Assembly: GCF_018812025.1 (NCBI RefSeq)
Contig: NC_063054.1
Location: forward strand, 11,509,008-11,573,007
Direction of reading: 5' to 3'
Source: Megalobrama amblycephala
Lineage: Eukaryota; Chordata; Actinopteri; Cypriniformes; Xenocyprididae
Length of the DNA stretch: 64,000 nt
Part shown: positions 10,123 through 20,767 of the stretch, piece by piece
Numbering within the stretch: position 1 is the stretch's first letter
Layout: each line of letters starts with the position of its first letter
Position numbers and translations under genes: made by a program
Notes under the pieces: generated by a model
What the model saw: the letters and a program-made list of their open reading frames with translations, nothing else
Told to the model about the DNA's origin: nothing
The model's database searches: none

Positions 10123-10300
10123 AAATTGTGCGTACAATTTTCTAATTCGTTCCCTCGATTTACTAAATTGTGCGCACAATTTTCTAATTCGTTCCCTCGA
10201 TTTACTAAATTGTGCGCACAATTTACTATTTCATTCATGCGCATGATTTATAAATCGAGGGAAAGAAATAGTAAATCGTGTGCACGTTTTAGTAATCACG
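10123..10300. repeat. 42-bp tandem repeat built on palindromes, with inverted partner
   Basis: AAATTGTGCGCACAATTT-type palindromes start at 10123, 10165 and 10207, exactly 42 bp apart, separated by CTAATTCGTTCCCTCGATTT. From about 10245 the same words return inverted (AAATCGAGGGAAAGAAATAG, then AAATCGTGTGCACG). The locus can therefore fold both within each unit and between the two halves. Open frames through it are by-products of the repeat. Confidence 0.85.
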
Positions 10301-10338
10301 ATCCAAACAAAGATGCTACACACATGTAACATGAGCAA

Positions 10339-10540
10339 TTATTTTTTATTTAATAATAATAATAATAATAATACATTAATACAATAATACATTTTATTTA
10401 TATTGTGCTTTTCTCAAACCCAAAGTGCCACAACACAGACTAATAATAATAAAAACAGTAATACAAATAAAAAAACAAGATTACAAAGAATACAAAGAAG
10501 CCAAAAAAAAAAAAAGTCTTTAAAGACTTCTTAAAATTGT
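10339..10540. repeat. AT-rich simple repeats
   Basis: (AAT)n and poly-A-rich stretches (for example 10503-10515) surround a short sequence with no recognisable coding content. Confidence 0.7.
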
Positions 10541-10648
10541 CCAGCATTCCTTAACCGTGAAGCTTAAACAGAGAATGCTTGACCCCCGGTAGACTTTTAA
10601 ATGAGGGCTACGGAAGAGTACAAGAACAAGAAGAGTGCAGAGTTAGGT

Positions 10649-10878
10649 CCTGTCCCAAATGGCACCTTAAACACTTGTAGTCTTCCTACGAGTCCGCACT
10701 TTTATGACGTAATGGCGCTTTGACTGTCGGGAAGAAGTCTCCTGCAGAGCTTGCACCAGTGCACATCGAGGGCGTATATTGGCCGCAAAGGATGCGCTCG
10801 CGAGCACTCTTCTGAAACCTAAAATTGACAAAAAGTCAAGTTACCGAAAGTGCATAGAAGTGTGCCATTTGGGACAGG
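10649..10878. mobile_element. 230-bp MITE with perfect 17-bp inverted termini
   Basis: CCTGTCCCAAATGGCAC at 10649-10665 is exactly inverted at 10862-10878. There is no coding capacity. No convincing target-site duplication was found, so the superfamily is not assigned. Confidence 0.7.
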
Positions 10879-11659
10879 GTCTTGGAATATAAGGAGTGGC
10901 TATAGGTTACAGAGATATGCAGGGGCTGTCCCATGAATAGCTTTATATGTGTGTGGGGCCTTTATTTGCTAATAGTAAAGTGCTGTGAGTGATTTTTCCT
11001 CTTTCTCAGCTTAACTGTTGTTTGATTATTACTGATGATTTCATAGACAGAGGGAGATCTAATAAGCTGCATTCACACTAATGCACTGATCTCTTTTGAA
11101 ATATATAAGATGTGGTTTGTCCTGTCTGTTTATTTCCTTAAAGGGGACATCGGATGCAAAATTCACTTTTACATGGTGTTTGGACATAAATGTGTGTTGG
11201 CAGTGTGTCTACACAACCACTCTATAATGATAAAAATCCACCCAGTGCTTTTTTTTTAATCCCCACAAATCATAAGCACTTTGTCAGATCAAGCCATTCA
11301 TAGATTCTTGGTAAAGTGATGTAAATTTGCACAGGCCCCTCCCACGACTGTTGACGGACACTGCCATTTTAGCATAGACATGCCCTGAGTGAGCTGTAAA
11401 CAGTGCACCATTGTTTAGATGCCACGCAGGTGTAGACAAGAATGTCCCCAAAACAACTTTGGCATTTTGTAATCGGATATGAGAATGAACATAGCAGTCG
11501 TCCTTTACTCTCGACATCTGAGCCGCTGAAGATGCAGTGGATTCATTTTGTTTTTTAATGGAATGTGCCCCCGGATCTACCTATACATGCATTAAAAAGT
11601 TTGTTTTGCTAAAAAGTTCCTGAAGGATGGATCAGTACCTCCAGAAAACGTGAGTAACA

Positions 11660-14239
11660 CCAGGAATGGGCAAAAATACATCAAAATGTATTTTAAAATA
11701 AAATACCAAATACCTTAACTTTAAATGTATCAAAATAAACTACAAAATACAGCAGCCACAACATATATCAAAATAAACTACTGTATTTTTGTATTTTGAA
11801 AATACTACAAAATACTTTTACAAGGGAGCATGAAATTTCTTTGCAAACCTTCCATCAGTTGGCCCATTTGATCATCCCTTCACCATTACACTGACTTGAT
11901 TAAGTAAACAATGTTTGATAGCAACAGCTTTTCTTTGCCCGAGTCATGCAATAAATCTGACACATGCAACCAGTTAAAAGCACAAATATGTAGGATTTTT
12001 AGATTAAAATATTCAAAAACCACTTAAACAATGTTATATTTTTTGTTGACTTGTGTACTTACATTATCCCAAATGTTTTCAAGAAATTCTAAATCCAGAG
12101 ACATAAGCAATTTTAACCAGGACACAGACCGTGTCTGTTTTATTTTGTCGAAACCATGGAAACATCAAAGACACTTTAGTACTGTATATTATGAGTTTTA
12201 TTAGACAGGGAAGCAACTGTTTGGATACATTCATCAACAGAAAACTCATCATGTTATATCGCTTAACACATTAAGGGCCAGATTTACTAAACGAGGCAAA
12301 TTAGCATGAGAGCGCAATTCCACAAATGTGTTGATGGGAGTGGCAAGTTTTGCATGTGATCTGCTGACGTGAAAATTAAAGAACAGACACGGTCAGATCA
12401 TTTACATAATGACTAACGCAATCTACTAAGAGCAGTGCAAATTAGAGTTGGGTCGCAAATAAACAGAGCTGAATCCTGATGCTGATGTTCTCATCAGGTG
12501 CGGGTCGACACAGGCGCAACTTAACATGTAATCTGACAAACACATATACTGTATAATATAGTTTGCCAAGCTATGTTGGCCTATAGGCAAACGATATGTT
12601 CAGATAAGGTCTTACTCTGGCATTTCAAAGAAATTAATAATCCTTCTACAACGCGCTCTTTGTTCTCTGCAATTGCAGCCATGTCACAAAATGGGTTCAG
12701 ACATGCTTTTTTAGGCCATTAAATAATGGTGTAAATACCAGTAAAGTGACGAGTGCAAACATTAGTAAATTGCATTCTGTGATTCATTTAAATACTCTCC
12801 TCCTATAAATTTTGCATCTGAAAGGGAAACTCCTACAAATGCATATGCAATAAGGTCAGCCGCAAACACAACTCAGTCCACGCGTTTTCAGCGCTAATTT
12901 TATACTGCGTGTCTTTATTAAATCCCAACAGTAGTTTTTTAACGCCAAAAGAGGGTTTGCGCTGGCACAAGCTGTTAGTAAATCTGGCCCTAAGTCTTTT
13001 TGTTTGAATCTCGTTTTCCGGATTTATCACGAGTACCATGTATTACCGTGACTAATATTGATCTATCTTACTGCAGTGTGCAACAAGTGTCTCATAGTAG
13101 CTGCTGAGCGAACGCACAGAGTAGCACTATACCAACTTTCAACATACAAATGTATCTAACATGATAAACAGCGCTGCTTCACCCTACATGGACATGACCG
13201 AAAGAAGCGGAAGTGGCGACTGTGGCATAATAAAAGATCCGCTGCTGTTGAGACATGTGTCATACTCGCGCCTGTCTCTCATTAGTAATCGCTCCAGTGG
13301 CCTCGTTCAGCTCTCACAGCATTCGGTCCTGCTCTGCTTCAAACTACAGTAACGTTAATAATCTCTCCATGAACATGATTTCTGCCTGAGTCCTGTCCCG
13401 ATTCTTTTCCACCGGCTGTAGACGTGAAGACAACACATCTCATGATTCCGTGAAATCAAAGTGTCATCAAGCTTTGCCTTTGTTTTGAATTAGCGATCTT
13501 TAGAGACGAAAATTTACATACTGTGGCTTTAACAGATCAAATATTCACATATCCCTGTGATCTCCCAGATGAAGTTTAGTTTTAAAGTAACCAACAGTTT
13601 AATGTTTGCAAGTGACTCATAATTGTATCCTAATTTAGTTACTTGGTGTTTGGTAATGAAGGGCCTACTTTGCATCAGCAACACTGACTCATTGACAACA
13701 AGTCAATCATAAGAAGACAACTGAAGGCACCTGTATTCATAGCAACTAGTTTTTAACCAATTAATCATTTGATTGTTAATCATAAATATATGGGGCTGCT
13801 GCTCAGTATAATAGTTTTCAAGAACATTATGTAAATTGATAAACTATTAGCCTAGGCTACCAAAATGAACACCAAAACTTAACATGAACTGTTAAAAATT
13901 ATAGCAATTCATGCTAAAAAATTGATGGAAAGCTGGCAGCTTGCACGTTTCTTGACCACCTGCTTCCATATGGATCAGTTTTCTGTTCTGATCGCAACAA
14001 GTCTCTGCAAACTATAGAGTAGGCACCAATCAGAGGCCGCAATTTTATGATGTCATCATGGAGACTTCTTATAAAGTATTTTACAGTATTTTAAAAATAC
14101 AAAAATACAAAACACTAAAGTATTTTGATACAAAATACAAAGCCATTTTCATCAACCCTATCAAATACAAATTACAAAATACTATTTGAATTTGAAATAC
14201 GTATTTGAAATACATGTATCATAAATACTGCCCATCCCC
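11660..14239. mobile_element. hAT-like element with 8-bp target duplication
   Basis: The 8-bp word GAGTAACA occurs at 11652-11659 and 14240-14247, directly flanking inverted ends GGAATGGGCA and TGCCCATCCC. Subterminal AAATACAAAATACT-like repeats (11690-11820 and 14085-14200) are typical of hAT ends. No transposase frame is present. Confidence 0.85.
12275..12990. mobile_element. PIF/Harbinger-type MITE
   Basis: GGGCCAGATTTACTAA at the left end is inverted at the right end (TTAGTAAATCTGGCCC). The element is flanked by TAA at 12272-12274 and 12991-12993. A 3-bp TWA duplication with GGGCC-like termini is characteristic of PIF/Harbinger. It is 716 bp long with no coding capacity. Confidence 0.85.
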
Positions 14240-15754
14240 GAGTAACATTATAGGTTTTTTTTTTTATTAATCTTTGCAAATCACCTTTCCTAATAATGTG
14301 CTAGTTAGCAAGTTCAACGATGAATGCAGCTAAAGTTAAAGGCCAGTTCACACTGCACAGATAAAAGGCAACAAACACGTCTGTTGGAGTTTGTTGGATC
14401 AGGACGAAGCCTAGTGTGATACCCCTGTCGGCATCTGTTGCCATTGGTTGGAGTTTGTTTTCACCCTACTGAACATGTTTAATCGGCATTTGTTGGGTCG
14501 GGGAATGTCTGAGCAATGTGGTATGATTTTCCAACAAACGACAACAAACTCTGAATGAAGATGAGGCAAGTCCCTTGCAAAGACTGCTGTTTGATCGTGC
14601 CGGTGTAGTGATTTTTACTTTGTCCATCCAAGGACACGAAGTAAAATAGGGATTGGTACTCTTACTTCTTCTTGCCCTCTAAGAGGTGTCTGGATGTCGT
14701 CCTTACATCTGTATCTGATGGCGTTGGACAATTTGTTTGTGTTAGTCCACCAAGATCCAATCAAAATGTAGCAAACCTTTGTCCGCTGTTATGGACAGAG
14801 AGTGGCCCAGCCATAAACTGGGCCCTGGAATATGCTGTTCACTACACCGGCGTCTCATGCACACACAACAAAGTACTGGAAACGTGTCATCGCAGCTTGT
14901 TCATTATCAAAATGATACAGTCGAACAAACACATATGTCGTCATTTCTATTTAGAACCTTCTCACTGTAATTCATAACTGCACGTTTATAATGAACAAAG
15001 CATTAAGGTGATTGTCTTATTACAAACTGTTTACATTTTATGTAAAGATTGCATGGTAACACTACAATAAGGTTTATAAAAGTGTTAGTTAATGACTAAC
15101 AAGTAATTTTCAAATGTATTTTAATTGTTTTTGAGCATTTATGACTGCATAAATAAGAATGTTGAGTTCAATGCAATACCTGCCAAATAGTGTTTACGCT
15201 CACTGAAGATAGGGGTGGGGTGAACAGTAGCTCATTATCATTTAAAGGGACATGCACCGAAATGGCTCGCTGTGAACAAAGCTGTGTTTGACAATGTAAA
15301 AAGGGTGGTTTTTTTACACAACCATTAAGAAATTTTAATCAAAGTATGTCATAGACTTTTTATGAAGACCCTAAAGAATCATGCTAACTTGTGGAAAATT
15401 GGCATCCGATGTCCCCTTTAAGACATTCTGGCTTTGTTTACATTAATTTTGTCATAAATCCATTTAGAGATGCAAGTACACTAAACAAAATTATAAACTC
15501 ACCTCTTTTGTCATTTTTAATGAGCTGAACTCAAAGATCTAAGACTTTTTCTATGTACACAAAAGGCCTATTTCTCTCAAATATTGTTCTGCCTAAATCT
15601 GTGTTAGTGAGCACTTCTCCTTTGCCGAGATAATCCATCCACCTCACAGGTGTGGCATATCAAGATGCTGATTAGACAGCATGATTATTACACAGGTGTG
15701 CTTTAGGCTGGCCACAATAAAAGGCCACTCTAAAATGTGCAGTTTTACTGTATT

Positions 15755-15785
15755 GGGGGGGTCCGGGGGGGTCCGGGGGGGTCCG
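15755..15785. repeat. Three G7 runs in a 10-bp tandem repeat
   Basis: GGGGGGGTCC is repeated three times at the inner edge of the Tc1-like inverted repeat. The opposite inverted repeat has no matching run, so this is a local expansion. Confidence 0.9.
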
Positions 15786-15793
15786 AAAACCAG

Positions 15794-16802
15794 TCAGTAT
15801 CTGGTGTGACCATCATTTGCCTCACGTAGTGCAACACATCTCCTTCGCATAGAGTTGATCAGGTTGTTGATTGTGGCCTGTGGAATGTTGGTCCACTCCT
15901 CTTCAATGGCTGTGCGAAGTTGCTGGATATTGGCAGGAGCTGGAACACGCTGTCGTATACGCCGATCTAGAGCATCCCAAACATGCTCAATGGGTGACAT
16001 GTCCGGTGAGTATGCTGGCCATGCAAGAACTGGGATGTTTTCAGCTTCCAGGAATTGTGTACAGATCCTTGCAACATGGGGCTGTGCATTATCATGCTGC
16101 AACATGAAGTGATGGTCGTGGATGAATGGCACAACTATGGGCCTCAGGATCTTGTCACAGTATCTCTGTGCATTCAAAATGTCATCAATAAAATGCACCT
16201 GTGTTTGTTGTCCATAACATACACCTGACCATAACCCCACCGCCACCATGGGCCACTCGATCCACAACGTTGACATCAGCAAACTGCTCACCCACACAAC
16301 GCCATACACGCCGTCTGCCATCTGCAATTTACAGTGAAAACCGGGATTTATCCATGAAGAGAACAGCTCTCCAAAGTGCCAGACGCCATTGAATGTGAGC
16401 ATTTGCCCACTCAAATTGGTTATGACAACGAACTGCAGTCAGGTCGAGACCCTGATGAGGACGACGAGCATGCAGATGAGCTTCCTTGAGACAGTTTCTG
16501 ACAGTTTGTGCAGAAATTCTTTGGTTATGCAAACCGATTTTTGCAGCAGCTGTCCAGGTAGCTGGTCTCAGATGATCTTGGAGGTGAAGATGCTGGATGT
16601 GGAGGTCCTGGGCTGGTGTGGTTACACGTGGTCTGCGGTTGTGAGGCTGGTTGGATGTACTGCCAGATTCTCTAAAATGCCTTTGGAAACAGCTAATGGT
16701 AGAGAAATGAACATTCAATTCACGGGCAACAGCTCTGGTGGACATTCCTGCAGTCAGCATGCCAATTGCACGCTCCCTTAAAACTTGCAACATCTGTGGC
16801 AT
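15794..16802 (-). pseudogene. Tc1-like transposase, frameshifted
   Basis: The minus strand encodes a Tc1-family DDE transposase in two frames. The first (16802 to about 16340) begins MPQMLQVLRERAIGML and carries the helix-turn-helix region (STRAVARELNVHFSTIS) and a recognisable first catalytic segment (FMDKSRFSL). The second (to 15794) holds LQHDNAQPHVA and WPAYSPDMSPIEHVWD, with the second aspartate and the final acidic residue, then ends in NDGHTRY. The region between them, around 16240-16380, is out of frame, so a functional enzyme is unlikely. The protein would normally bind the element ends and catalyse cut-and-paste transposition. The short match of frame ends suggests small indels. Confidence 0.85.
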
Positions 16803-17101
16803 TGTGCTGTTTGATAAAACGGCACATTTTAGAGTGGCCTTTTACTATGGCCAGCCTAAGGCACACCTGTGCAATAATCATGCTGTCTAATCAGCATCTT
16901 GATATGCCACACCTGTGAGGTGGATGGATTATCTCGGCAAAGGAGAAGTGCTCACTAACACAGATTTAGACAGATTTGTGAAAAATATTTGAGAGAAATA
17001 GGCCTTTTGTGTACATAGAAAAAGTCTTAGATCTTTGAGTTCAGCACATGAAAAATGGGGGCACAAACAAAAGTGTTGCGTTTATAATTTTGTTCAGTGT
17101 A

Positions 17102-17893
17102 AATTTAACCACTTTCATGGAGTTGCATACAGATGCATATATGATCATTAGAGAGAGAATCGTGTTGCATCAATGCATCGTTTTTTCCCCCATCCCTAGT
17201 TCTGTCAGTTCTATTATCAAAGATGATTAAGAATAAGCATACTGTTACCCTTAGGGTAAACAGAACAGAAGCAACATAAGGTATTGCAATATCATTAATG
17301 TTCTTAACCTTGTTTCAGAATTAATATAAGTAAAAAAAAAAAAAAAAAAAAAGTTAGACAAGCTCAAGAGTGTATGACTTTCCTGCTAAGACAAAAACTG
17401 AGATCAAACACCCTGCAATAAAGTAATAAAACTCATCTGAAGAGAAGATCTCAAGAAATAAATAGAACACTGCCTTGCCCAAACTCCTCACATATCTATG
17501 ATGTTATGTATTTATGATTTCTGAAACCTCTGATGAAAATCAGGCTGACGAGTCTGTGTCCATGAGATATCCGCAATCCCAGGGCACGTATATCTCTGTG
17601 TGGCATCGGGTCCATAATGAACAAATAACTGAAAGTACGGGATACCCAGAATTCCTAATTAAAACACGATCTAAGAGTAATAATCTTTTGAAACTGGAGT
17701 CAGAGTATGCAAGCAGCTAAAGTAAAATTGAAACTAAATTCTAAAAATTAAAGTAAACTTCACAGGGGCGCTGAAAAGACATAAACGCATTATACCTTCG
17801 CCCATGCTGTCGGAATCCGTTTTTAGGCCGACAGGTGGTCCTTACAAGAGTGTAACGGAATGAAAATGTTTTATGCATAACATCAAAATGTCA
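17102..17893. other. No gene seen
   Basis: AT-rich intronic sequence with a poly-A run at about 17333-17353. No domain, RNA gene or clear mobile element end was recognised. Confidence 0.5.
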
Positions 17894-18110
17894 GGGTTCC
17901 CATTTAGTCAGTCACAGTCAATGTTACATTGATACTGACATAATGGGGTCTCGCCCGGGAGTCCAATCACTTCCAAGTGGTACAAAAACGAGTCAATGGA
18001 CTTTAGCCAGTGAGATTTGCATGTCAACATAAGGGTATAAGTAGGGCCGGCATACTCACTTTCATTCACACTTTACAGTGTGGTTGTCAAGGGATCACTC
18101 CTATTCCAGT
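17894..18110 (+). mobile_element. Decayed DIRS terminal/leader fragment
   Basis: GGTTCCCATTTAGTCAGTCA, then AATGGGGTCTCGCC and AAGTAGGGCCGGCATACTCA match in order the terminal region of DIRS element A (complement of 42790-42990 and 42601-42660). Several CG positions of element A are TG or CA here, consistent with CpG decay. No DIRS coding sequence follows. Confidence 0.65.
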
Positions 18111-18184
18111 CACCTGCAATAGAGTGCAAATTTCTATACTAAGGAGAGCAAAAAAGCAATTGTAAGATTGAAGATTGAGATTGA

Positions 18185-19682
18185 ATCTCTTTGAATCTCT
18201 TACTATCATTCCTTGTTTTTTTATATTATCATTACCATATATCTAATATTGCCTATCGCATTAATCTGATGTCCCTAGCTTTTAATCTTTTAATCTAAAT
18301 CGCTATGACAACGCATTAGCATTTCGCTAGCCCGTTAACTTGTCATCAGTCTCTTGCGCTCCTTTTTCAATGTGTTGTCGCGTTCATCAAATCACACGAG
18401 TTCATCATGAAATAGTCAGGCTGACAGAGAAAATCTCATAATTACAGACATGCATCCAAACTTTAAGGATAGCAAGAATGTAAGGGCATTAGATACTGTT
18501 TTGGATGCAACTAGCTTAGTGAACTAGCTTAGTGAATTGAGTGACAATGAGACAGCCTAGTCATGGGGAAAAACACAGCTCTTTCATTCCGATTAGAACA
18601 TCAAACAGGTTCTCCCCACTCAGTGATGCACCCACTGAGAATCCTGTTGAAAGTGCTCCAGTTATTGGCGATTCTATTACACAGAACGTGAAAATAGAGA
18701 CACCAGTCACCAGGACACATGTTTGCCAGGAGCCAGAGCGCCTGGCATCAAAGCAAATAATGCTAATCGTAAATACTCTAAGATTATTATTCACGTCGGC
18801 ACAAATTATGTTCGACTTCACCAGTCAAAGATCACAAAAATTACCATTAAAGGGGTGTGTGAAATCACAAGTACAGTATCAGACAGTTTAATTTGCTCTG
18901 GCCCTCTTCCTGTTCATCGGAGTGATGAGATACTTAGCAGACTATCATCACTCAATGGCTGGCTGTCTTAGTGGTGTCTGCAGAATGATATAGGGTTTAT
19001 AGACAATTGCCAAAAATTGACAAAAACAAAAAAGTTTTTGGGGCAGACCTGACCTGTTGAAAAGAGGTGGTATTCATCCCTCCTGGGATGGTGCCTCTCT
19101 TCTCTCTAGTAGTATGGCACATAGTCTTAGAGCTGAAACATGACAAACTGGGGCCAAGGTCAGGAAGCAGACAGACCGGCTAAACCGACCGTCTGCTAGC
19201 TGTCTCGTGTCACAGAAGTCAGATAAATCCCAACATACAGAAACTCTTTCACATAGATATCATCACATAGAGACTGTGTCTGTACCCCAAATTAGTAAAT
19301 ACAAAAAACTCCGAAACCCATTTAAGGGTAAAGATTTAACTGATGTTCAACAAATAAAAAACAGATATAATACTGATGAACAAATTATAAAGATTGGGTT
19401 GCTGAATATTTGATCCCTTTCTTCAAAAGCACTTATTGTAAATGATATTATCACAGACAATAATCTAGATGTGCTGTATTTGACAGAAAACTGGCTAAAA
19501 TCAGACGATTGCATTACTTTAAATGAGTCTACCCCTCAAGGTTACTATTATCGACACAAACTGCATCGGAAAGGCAAAGGGGGAGGTGTTGCTGTAATTT
19601 ATAGTAATATCTTTAGTATTACTCAAAAGTCTTTCAAATATAATTCCTTTGAAGTGATGGTGCTTTATGTAACATTATGTAA
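18185..19682 (+). pseudogene. Diverged CR1/L2-type LINE: ORF1 and start of ORF2
   Basis: This is a second, older copy of the LINE at 46480-51628. About 18360-19143 corresponds to ORF1, including the serine block of its esterase (VIGDSIT, about 18663) and a changed third block (HVGTNYV, where the full copy has HVGTND). ORF1 ends in the same TGA (19141-19143) followed by an open linker. From about 19210 the ORF2 start and the first part of the endonuclease domain (CLTENWL-like LTENWLKSDD) can be read. Frameshifts, a stop in NI-stop-SLSSK (about 19410) and loss of homology after 19682 show it is dead. The GGGGG at 19579-19583 keeps a reading frame that the full copy has lost. Confidence 0.8.
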
Positions 19683-19784
19683 TGTAAGTGACAAATCCCA
19701 TTTAAACAACATGGTCATCATTAGATATGATAGAGCCACTCTTATATCTATTAAAGTACAATCTACTCACTTTTTGACTTTTTT

Positions 19785-20715
19785 AAACCCGGACCCACGC
19801 TGGCCAAGCAGAATCTTAAGAAGGAACAAAGTACACGACTTGTATCGGCGTCCGCGAGGGAGACGAGCTGGTGTGAGGAATAGGCTGAGGGTACGCGCAC
19901 ACCGAGCTCCCTTACCTAGTATCCTGTTAGCCAACATCCAGTCTCTGGAAAATAAGCTTGACGACCTCAGGGCAAGGGTCAAGTTCCAGAGGGACATTCG
20001 GGATTGCAAGCAGATACGGACACTGCAGTATGGGATTTACATGAGTCATTAATGCTACATCAAACACAGCATCGGGATGCTGCGCTCATTGTGACTTTAA
20101 TAGTGCCAATCTCAAGCGCGCACTACCGAACTTTCAGCAGCACATCACTTGCCCCACCAGGGGCCAGAGGATACTGGACCACTGTTACTCACCATTTAAG
20201 AACAGTTACAAGGCACAATCACGTCCACTGTTTGGGAAATCGGACCATGCCGCTATCTTCCTCATGCCTGTATACAAACAGAGGCTAAAACAGGAAGCCC
20301 CGGTTCAAAGGGAGGTTACGTGCTGGACTAACCAATCGGTGGCCGCTCAAACTACTTTCTCAGGTGCTTAAGACTTTTTACACCTGCACCATTGAGAGCG
20401 TTCTGACGGGTAGCATCACCTCCTGGTTTGGGAACAGCACCAGGACAGACGAGCCCTCCAGAGGGTGGTACGGTCAGCTGAACATACCATCCACACTAAG
20501 CTCCCTGACCTGCAGGATATTTACAGCATGCGGTGCCAGTCCAGGGCCAGGGCCAGGAAGAATGTAAAAGACATTAGCCATCCTAACAACAGACTCTTCT
20601 CTCTGTTGTGTTCAGGAAAATGCTTCCGATCCTTGGAAGCAAAAACAGAGAGAATGAGGCGAAGCTTCTTCCCGCAGGCCATTCGGACTTTGAATCAGGA
20701 AAAATATCCATGATC
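19785..20715 (+). pseudogene. Fragments of a second LINE family
   Basis: About 19840-20010 encodes ILLANIQSLENKLDDLRARV, the start of an apurinic-type endonuclease domain of another non-LTR element. About 20370-20700 encodes the region after a reverse transcriptase (FYTCTIESVLTGSITSWFGN, then KLPDLQDIYSMRC and SFFPQAIRTLNQ in shifting frames). The catalytic core between them is missing and frames change repeatedly. It abuts the CR1/L2 remnant on the left and a TTAA element on the right. The precise clade cannot be fixed by eye. Confidence 0.65.
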
Positions 20716-20767
20716 TAGTACTGGTTATATCTCATCTGCATAACTTTTACTTTTACTTGCTACTTAA

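Larger units (their letters stand above)
11142..15417. mobile_element. TTAA-target DNA transposon hosting nested elements
   Basis: Termini AGGGGACATCGGATGC and the exact inverted copy are bounded by TTAA at 11138-11141 and 15418-15421. The body has no transposase frame. It is interrupted by a hAT-like element (11660-14239), which itself carries a Harbinger-type MITE. TTAA with 5' AG suggests Kolobok-like, by inference. Confidence 0.8.
15479..17099 (-). mobile_element. Tc1-like transposon with long inverted repeats
   Basis: CACTAAACAAAATTATAAAC at the left and the inverted CACTGAACAAAATTATAAAC at the right are flanked by TA (15477-15478 and 17100-17101). The inverted repeats extend about 270 bp inward. 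A decayed transposase gene runs on the minus strand between them. Confidence 0.9.

Noticed and set aside
10123..10300. CRISPR-like array
   Set aside because: Units are contiguous with no unique spacers, and the genome is vertebrate.
10126..10329. Repetitive 67-69 codon frames as a repeat protein
   Set aside because: Both strands are open because of the 42-bp palindromic repeat; the peptide repeat is a by-product.
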